From contig NW_018344106.1 of the NCBI RefSeq assembly GCF_002099425.1, positions 1,594,001-1,658,000 of the forward strand: DNA of 64,000 nucleotides, read 5' to 3'. Position 1 is the stretch's first letter. Each line of letters opens with the position of its first letter. Shown here one piece after another: positions 62,801-64,000 of this stretch. The notes under the pieces were generated by a model that saw only the letters and a program-made list of their open reading frames with translations, searched no databases and was not told the origin of the DNA. Origin of the DNA: Phascolarctos cinereus. Taxonomy: Eukaryota > Chordata > Mammalia > Diprotodontia > Phascolarctidae. Position numbers and translations under genes: made by a program.

Positions 62801-63849
62801 TTTCACTGTTTTCTTTTGAAAAAGCCATTCCTTGAGAGCAGAGGGAGGAAGGCAGGAAGGCTCATTAGGTCAGGGCACTGAGGCATGAGCAGCCTGGAGA
62901 TATACGCAACGGCCCTGCATTCGAATTTAGGCTCTGATGGGTGACGCAGTGGCTAGAGCCTTGGGTCTGGAGTCAGAAGACTCATCTTGGCCACTTCCTA
63001 GCTGGGTCACCCTGGGCACGTCCCTTCACGCCGTTTGCCTCAGCGTTCTCATCCGTAAAATGAGCTCGAGAAGGAAGCAGCCAACCACTCCAGTGTCTCT
63101 GCCAAGAAAACCTCAAAATACGATCACAGAGTCTGAAGCTTAACCAGAGGCCTGTGGGACGAGGCGACTCATCCCACGCACAGGCGCGCACACACCAGGA
63201 GGTGCTGGTTTGGAGCAGCTCTCCCTTCCCTCTCACCTCCCTCTCCCCTCTCTTCCTTCTTTCCTTCCCCTCTCCCTTCTCCCTCCCTCCTTTCCTCTCC
63301 TCTTTGTCTCCCTAGGTCCTGTTTTGGTCCACTGCAAGCCAGAAGACCCATGGGGGCATCTTGGCCCCCTCTGAAGCAGGGTCTCTGTGAACGTTCTTAA
63401 ATATCTTGGTAGCTGTTTCCGTCCTTGCCTTCCTTTGTATCTCTCCCTGCCTTGTGCATCTCTTGGGCCTGGAGGTAGGGAGGTGGCCCAGACACACCTC
63501 GCCTCAGAGTGATGGGGGGCCCTGGGGCTGTTGGGCGGTGGGGCAGAGTCCCTGTGGCCGCAGCTCCTGCTGGCAGTGTCTGGGGAGCGCCTCTCTGGGC
63601 TTGCCGCGGAAAGCGCTAGGAGATGGCCACCACCACCAACCTCTGTTTTCAATGTTTGGGTTTTTTTCAGTTGACAAAAATGGTGATGTGTGCATTTCTA
63701 TTCTTCACGAACCTGGGGAAGATAAATATGGCTATGAAAAGCCCGAAGAGCGCTGGCTCCCCATCCACACGGTGGAAACCATCATGATTAGCGTCATTTC
63801 TATGCTGGCAGATCCCAATGGAGACTCGCCCGCGAACGTGGACGCAGCC
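23200..63849 (+). CDS. UBE2G1: UBE2G1, E2 ubiquitin-conjugating enzyme G1 (5' four coding exons; 3' end outside window)
   Basis: Joining 23200-23245, 53887-53989, 60679-60776 and 63671-63849 gives an uninterrupted 142-codon frame (46+103+98+179 nt, all junctions GT-AG and in phase). It begins MTELQSALLLRRQLAELNKN and by recall matches mammalian UBE2G1 throughout; that protein has 170 residues, so about 28 C-terminal residues are missing at the window edge. Visible UBC-fold landmarks are the YPLRPPKMKF strand (65-74), the HPN motif (80-82), the catalytic cysteine at 90 (codon 63691-63693) and the acidic loop insertion EPGEDKYGYEKPEER (96-110) typical of the G1/G2/CDC34 E2 group. The family takes ubiquitin from E1 as a thioester on that cysteine. 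UBE2G1 is known to build K48-linked chains in the cytosol and nucleus, including with CUL4-CRBN ligases. The start codon has A at -3. I see no disabling change, so this looks like a working gene. Confidence 0.97.
23286..23360. promoter_or_regulatory. Three CCCTTTGT motifs at the start of intron 1
   Basis: CCCTTTGTG (23286-23294), CCCCTTTGTCCGG (23317-23329) and CCCCTTTGTCCGC (23346-23358) lie within 75 bases. On the minus strand each contains ACAAAGGG, which resembles SOX/TCF HMG-box sites. They could be a local triplication in a GC-rich region or a regulatory cluster; I cannot decide. Confidence 0.3.
23935..24385 (-). mobile_element. L2 LINE 3' region, antisense
   Basis: AAACCTTTACCAAATGCCAC, then GAGGCATTCCTGGCATCGGG and TTGTAAAGGGCTTTAAAAAC follow the antisense L2 order. 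It lies at the downstream edge of the CpG island. Confidence 0.78.
24547..24713 (-). mobile_element. Short tRNA-derived marsupial SINE, antisense, with perfect target-site duplication
   Basis: A T-rich tail, then GAGGCAATTGGGGTTAAGTG, GGATTTGAACTCATGG and ACTGCGCCACCTAGCTACCC. AAACTTAGTGATTTTA occurs exactly at 24531-24546 and 24714-24729, so this copy is probably one of the younger ones. Confidence 0.96.
24804..24833. repeat. (TA)n/(GATA)n microsatellite
   Basis: A short TATATA run is followed by about five GATA units. Confidence 0.9.
24973..25215 (+). mobile_element. tRNA-RTE SINE
   Basis: tRNA head with GAGTTCAAATCTGGCCTCAG, then CAGTTTCCTCATCTGTAAAA, then the RTE-derived tail CCAGTATCTTTGCCAAGAAA and GGGGTCACAGAGAGTGAGAC. 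Confidence 0.88.
26555..26645 (+). mobile_element. Short decayed L1 fragment
   Basis: AGAGAAACCTGGGAAGACTT, then GGGTGAACGGATGGGCAGAG and CCAGAACCTGGAGGACAAG parallel the L1 block at 8988-9055 (AAAACCTGGAAAGACTCGTA and following). Confidence 0.5.
28190..28265 (+). mobile_element. L2 LINE 3' tail, sense
   Basis: TACGCACAGTAGGTTCTCAG, then TAAATACCTGTTGG. Confidence 0.5.
29540..29755 (-). mobile_element. MIR-type SINE with L2-like end, antisense
   Basis: TTTATTAAGCACCCACTGGG, then CCCATTTTACAGATGACGAA and GGATTACACAGCTAACGAAT. Confidence 0.7.
30020..31225 (-). mobile_element. Old L2/CR1-type LINE, antisense
   Basis: It begins ATCATTTATTAAACAGCTGC and continues as purine-rich antisense sequence with blocks such as GGGCTGCTGGAGTTTATGGA, TCATCTACATAGCAATGACC and GGAGAACCAGG-like decay. 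The order is that of an antisense CR1-clade LINE, but divergence is high, so the subfamily (L2 or L3) is uncertain. Confidence 0.5.
31475..31590 (+). mobile_element. MIR SINE fragment
   Basis: GTGGGAAGTCACTAAATTTC, then CGTTTCTTCATCTGTAAACT. Confidence 0.55.
31645..31885 (+). mobile_element. tRNA-RTE SINE, near complete
   Basis: GGTGGCACAGTGGACAGAGC, then GAGTTCAAATCCAGCCTCAG, AGTTTCCTCATCTGTAAAAT, CCAGTATCTCTGCTGAGAAA and an AACAACAAC tail as in RTE. Confidence 0.92.
32495..32575 (+). mobile_element. L1 3'-terminal fragment with A-rich tail
   Basis: GGGAGGGAAAGAAAGAATGT, then GGAACTCAGATTT and an A-rich run resemble the L1 3' end. It could also be simple A-rich sequence. Confidence 0.45.
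32600..32860 (-). mobile_element. Decayed L2 LINE, antisense
   Basis: GGAATGTGTTGTATCTGAGG, then AAGCCTGGAAAAGTAGGAAG follow the antisense L2 pattern loosely. Confidence 0.4.
33055..33260 (+). mobile_element. Decayed L2/CR1-type LINE fragment, sense
   Basis: TAGTGGTTCACCGTTGCTAT, then AGAATAAAATCCAAGCTGGT resemble the L2 segment just before its 3' end. Confidence 0.45.
33890..34175 (+). mobile_element. Decayed L1 fragment
   Basis: GCATATTTATAATGCCCTTC, then GAGGCAAAGAACTGGAAATG and CATCCATTGGGAAGGAGCTG parallel the L1 ORF2 region at 8848-8920. Confidence 0.55.
34615..34755 (-). mobile_element. MIR-type SINE, antisense
   Basis: GCAAGGTCACACAGCAGGCG, then GGTGGGATTTGAACCTGGGA. Confidence 0.6.
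34896..34975. repeat. Perfect 40-bp tandem duplication
   Basis: The 40-base unit starting TGCTTTGTTTTCCATTCTTA occurs at 34896-34935 and again at 34936-34975 with no difference. It lies in intron 1 and has no mobile-element signature. Confidence 0.97.
37505..37700 (-). mobile_element. tRNA-RTE SINE, antisense
   Basis: GGGGGGTTTTCTTGACAGAG, then AGATGAGGAAACTGAGGCAG and CCCAGGGTCATACAGCTGTA. The tRNA head is degraded. Confidence 0.8.
38285..38420 (+). mobile_element. Decayed L2/CR1-type LINE fragment, sense
   Basis: TCTTCTGTGGCTCCCTGTGG, then CTGGCAGTTAAAGCCCTCTA follow the L2 order TGGCTCCCTAT, then GCATTCAAAGCCCT. Confidence 0.5.
39655..39780 (-). mobile_element. MIR/THER-type SINE, antisense
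   Basis: AATAATGATAGTGATAGCTG, then TTTGATCCTCACAACCCTGT and TTTTACAGATGAAGGGACTA. Confidence 0.65.
39805..39848. repeat. (CA)n/(TC)n microsatellite
   Basis: Short CA units followed by about nine TC units, then TCTGTC. Confidence 0.9.
40215..40360 (+). mobile_element. MIR-type SINE
   Basis: GGTGGCCCTGGGCAAGTCCC, then CCTCATTTTCCTCAGTTGTA and AAATGAGATGGTTAGATCC. Confidence 0.6.
40505..40690 (-). mobile_element. L2 LINE 3' end, antisense
   Basis: GTGTGCCCAATACTGGGCTA, then GGCACCGGGAGTACAGAGAC. Confidence 0.5.
41310..41517 (-). mobile_element. Short marsupial SINE, antisense, with expanded (ATTT)/(GTTT) tail
   Basis: AGTTGGGGTTAAGTGACTTG, then CAGGGTCACACAGCTAGTAA, AAATTTGAACTCAGGTCC and CTGCGCCACCTAGCTGCCC. 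The 3' tail at 41310-41380 has become a variable ATTT/GTTT/GCTT tetranucleotide run. Confidence 0.93.
42290..42430 (-). mobile_element. MIR-type SINE, antisense
   Basis: CCTCATTTCACAGATGGCAA, then GATGGAATTTGAACCCAGAG and TCCATTAGGCCACACTGCC. Confidence 0.7.
43765..43862 (-). mobile_element. MIR-type SINE fragment, antisense
   Basis: GGTTAAGTGAACTGCCCAGG, then GGACTTGAACCCCCAGCTTC. Confidence 0.55.
44860..45093 (-). mobile_element. tRNA-RTE SINE, antisense
   Basis: TTGTTGTTGTTTGATTGTAT, then TTTGTGACCCCAACTGAGGT, TTTTCTTGGCAAAGACGCTG and ATGAGGAAACTGAGGCAAAC. It joins directly to the SINE at 45094. Confidence 0.9.
45094..45365 (-). mobile_element. MIR/THER-type SINE, antisense, long copy
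   Basis: TAATAGCTAGCATTTATGTA, then TTATCCTCAATTAACAGAGT, GGGTCACACAGTTAGTAAGT and CGATTTGAACTCAGGTCTTC, ending in CCGCCTAGCTGCTCCC. Nearly the whole 3' extension of the family is present. Confidence 0.82.
45455..45600 (-). mobile_element. MIR-type SINE, antisense
   Basis: GGTCAGAGCTGGAAGGAACC, then GATTATAGATAAGGAAGCAG and AGCAGAGCCCAGGCTTCCCC. Confidence 0.55.
46018..46190 (+). mobile_element. MIR-type SINE
   Basis: GTGTGACCTTGGGCAAGTCA, then TTTCAGTGTCCTCATATGTA and ATTGTGATGACCAGTGAGAT. Confidence 0.75.
47530..48620 (-). mobile_element. Long L2 LINE copy, antisense (3' end to RT domain)
   Basis: From the left: TTTATTAAGCACCAGCTATG, CCTCAAGGAGTTTACAATCT, GAAGCCCCTGGAGTTTATTG, GGAAAATCACTTTGGTGGCT, TATTGCAGTGGGCCAGGTGT and TGGAGGAGGATCCAGGGCAG. 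This is over 1 kb of L2 in uninterrupted order, the best-preserved L2 in intron 1. Confidence 0.85.
48985..49795 (-). mobile_element. L1 LINE ORF2 fragment, antisense
   Basis: CAGTCAAAGGGTGTGCACAG, then TTTAGCCAATCTCATAGGTG, TTTTTCATATGGCTATTAAA, TCCTCTGAAAACTGCCAGTT and GAGGTCTTTATCAGAGGAAC parallel the reverse complement of 8200-8900. It is older than the L1s at 7413 and 1713. Confidence 0.82.
50060..50165 (-). mobile_element. Short marsupial SINE, antisense, truncated
   Basis: GTGAAGTGACTTGCTCAGGG, then TCACACAGCTAGTGAGTGTC and CACATTTGAACTCGGGAAGA. Confidence 0.8.
50220..50830 (-). mobile_element. Possible old CR1/L3-type LINE, antisense
   Basis: Purine-rich sequence with blocks like GAGTGGAGAGAATGTGGTTC and GAGAGCGGGAGAGTTGCTGC recalls the antisense 5' part of CR1-clade LINEs. 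The call is weak. Confidence 0.3.
50870..51065 (+). mobile_element. MIR-type SINE
   Basis: GGACTTGAGTTCAAATCCAG, then AAATGGGGATAAAAACAGCA and GGGCTATTGTGAAGATCTAA. Confidence 0.75.
51066..51153. repeat. (TTCC)n/(CCCT)n pyrimidine microsatellite
   Basis: A continuous CT-only tract with TTCC units as the clearest period, immediately after the MIR copy. Confidence 0.92.
51370..51470 (+). mobile_element. L2 LINE 3' tail, sense
   Basis: TTAGAATGTAAGCTCCTGCA, then GGACAGTGCTTGGCATACAG. Confidence 0.7.
51475..51600 (-). mobile_element. L2 LINE 3' end, antisense, tail-to-tail with the previous copy
   Basis: CTATATGCCAGGCATTGTTC, then AGGATACAAAGAATGGTACA and TCTGGGAGCTTACATGTTCA. Confidence 0.65.
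52495..52620 (+). repeat. Second copy of the unclassified dispersed repeat
   Basis: GGAGGGAGTGAAGTGGCTGA, then CCTCCCTCACTTACATCTAC and GGCATCACCTTCGTGATG align with 5640-5770 allowing indels. Confidence 0.45.
53355..53440 (+). mobile_element. MIR remnant
   Basis: GTTGTCATCTGTAAAATGGA is followed by a diverged tail that includes CAATCTATGATCCTGG. Confidence 0.4.
53887..53989 (+). CDS. UBE2G1: UBE2G1 coding exon 2 (residues 16-50)
   Basis: It codes ELNKNPVEGFSAGLIDDNDLYRWEVLIIGPPDTL plus two bases of Tyr50. The acceptor is TTTGCAG at 53880-53886 behind a short pyrimidine run, and the donor is GTGAGT at 53990. This is the N-terminal part of the UBC fold, with the end of helix 1 and the first beta strands. 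The 30.6-kb intron before it is by far the largest of the three complete introns here. Confidence 0.97.
55605..55665 (+). mobile_element. L2 LINE 3' tail, sense
   Basis: CCACTAGAATGTCAGCTCCT, then TGAGGTAGGTGCCTGCC. Confidence 0.5.
56060..56170 (-). mobile_element. MIR-type SINE, antisense
   Basis: CCAGAACTGGGAGGGACCTT, then AGATAAGGAAACTGAGGCCA. Confidence 0.6.
56829..56882. repeat. (GT)27 microsatellite in intron 2
   Basis: About 27 uninterrupted GT units. Long GT runs can adopt Z-DNA and are usually polymorphic. Confidence 0.98.
56940..57160. mobile_element. Decayed MIR followed by an L2 antisense end
   Basis: AGAGCGGGGTTCAAGTGCTC and TCCGTGTCCTCGACTGTAGA suggest a MIR on the plus strand. 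GGATACAGAGGGGAAACTGA, then CCTGCGCTCCGGGAGCTCCC suggest an L2 antisense end. Confidence 0.4.
58630..58870 (+). mobile_element. MIR-type SINE
   Basis: GCTCAGACATTTCCTAGCTG, then TCAGTTTCCTCATCTGTAAA, GTGAGGATTAAATGAGATCA and AGTGCCCGGCACTCAGCGGG cover most of the element. Confidence 0.78.
60679..60776 (+). CDS. UBE2G1: UBE2G1 coding exon 3 (residues 50-82)
   Basis: It codes EGGVFKAHLTFPKDYPLRPP then KMKFITEIWHPN, ending with one base of Val83. The acceptor is TTTGCAG at 60672-60678 after a T-rich tract and the donor is GTGAGT at 60777. The exon carries the PLRPP turn and the HPN motif, whose Asn82 stabilises the oxyanion during isopeptide formation in E2 enzymes. Confidence 0.97.
60979..61118 (+). 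mobile_element. Short marsupial SINE, 5'-truncated, 200 bases after exon 3
   Basis: It starts inside the tRNA head (GATAGAGCTCTGGCCTTGGA), then GAGTTCAAATCCAGCC and TGACCCTGGGCAAGTCACTT, with an A17 tail interrupted by GC. Confidence 0.93.
61620..61690 (-). mobile_element. L2 LINE 3' end, antisense
   Basis: GCCTTATTAAGCACCTGGGG, then GTGTGCCAGGAACGTG. Confidence 0.5.
62935..63140 (+). mobile_element. tRNA-RTE SINE
   Basis: GTGACGCAGTGGCTAGAGCC, then TCACCCTGGGCACGTCCCTT, GCGTTCTCATCCGTAAAATG, CAGTGTCTCTGCCAAGAAAA and ATACGATCACAGAGTCTGAA. The B-box region is partly deleted. Confidence 0.85.
63222..63316. repeat. Pyrimidine-rich tract 350 bases before exon 4
   Basis: Almost pure CT sequence with CCCT and TTCC units, interrupted by single purines. 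It is too far from the exon to be its own splice-site tract. Confidence 0.85.
63671..63849 (+). CDS. UBE2G1: UBE2G1 coding exon 4 with catalytic Cys90 (residues 83-142)
   Basis: It codes VDKNGDVCISILHEPGEDKY and continues through GYEKPEERWLPIHTVETIMI and SVISMLADPNGDSPANVDAA. Cys90 is the TGC at 63691-63693. The acidic loop lies just downstream of the active site, as in UBE2G2 and CDC34. The acceptor is TTTTTTTCAG ending at 63670 and the donor is GTAAGT at 63850. The exon ends exactly on a codon boundary (phase 0). Confidence 0.97.
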
Positions 63850-64000
63850 GTAAGTTGGAAATGTGCTTTCTGTTGATTCTTGATATTTATAAACGGGCTT
63901 GTTGTGTGGCTGCGCTGTCCTAGCCCCTGGGGCAGCTGCATGGACCCCCTTCCTCCTTTGCAAATCCCCACCCCAAATGGTCCCTGCCCTGGGGCTGGGG
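63850..64000 (+). other. UBE2G1: Start of UBE2G1 intron 4, cut by the window edge
   Basis: Begins GTAAGTTGG. The exon or exons coding the last 28 or so residues are beyond the window. Confidence 0.9.

Larger units (their letters stand above)
60777..63670 (+). other. UBE2G1: UBE2G1 intron 3 (2.9 kb)
   Basis: GT-AG intron containing one 5'-truncated short SINE, a tRNA-RTE SINE, a short L2 antisense remnant and a pyrimidine tract near the 3' end. 61130-61615 and 61700-62930 show nothing further that I recognise. Confidence 0.9.

Noticed and set aside
1-64000. Endogenous retroviruses, LTR elements, Polintons, CRISPR arrays, prokaryotic-type systems
   Set aside because: I looked for paired LTRs, gag/pol/env-like frames, regular spaced repeats and operon-like gene packing on both strands and saw none that I could support.

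Overview
This window is vertebrate nuclear DNA, almost certainly from a marsupial. Two things point there. Many copies of a short tRNA-derived SINE (B-box core GTTCAAATCC, head GGGGCAGCTAGGTGG, A-rich tail) look like the marsupial WSINE1/WALLSI group. They sit beside marsupial-type L1, RTE (BovB-like), long recognisable L2, tRNA-RTE SINEs and MIR/CORE SINEs. All family names come from recall of consensus sequences, not from a database search, and I cannot name the species.

The only protein-coding gene I can support is UBE2G1, a ubiquitin-conjugating enzyme, on the + strand and running off the right edge. Four exons are visible: 23200-23245, 53887-53989, 60679-60776 and 63671-63849. Their splice sites and phases join into one 142-codon reading frame containing the HPN motif, catalytic Cys90 and the acidic loop. 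The last 28 or so codons and the 3' UTR lie beyond 64000.

Layout: 1-22372 is intergenic and repeat-dense, with RTE, nested SINE/L1/MIR, two long L2 copies, two long L1 fragments and three short SINEs. 22380-23820 is a CpG island forming the TATA-less promoter, 5' UTR, exon 1 and start of intron 1. 23246-53886 is a 30.6-kb intron 1 with many old L2, MIR and SINE copies. 53990-60678 and 60777-63670 are introns 2 and 3. Intron 4 begins at 63850.

I found no tRNA, rRNA or other RNA gene, no CRISPR array, no recognisable endogenous retrovirus or LTR element, and no new biological system. The items worth a second look are structural: a triple-nested insertion with both sets of target-site duplications readable, an inverted internal copy inside an L2, an in-frame upstream ORF with a strong Kozak site ahead of UBE2G1, a duplicated NRF1-like element in the promoter, a perfect 40-bp tandem duplication in intron 1, and recurrent tail-to-tail L2 pairs.
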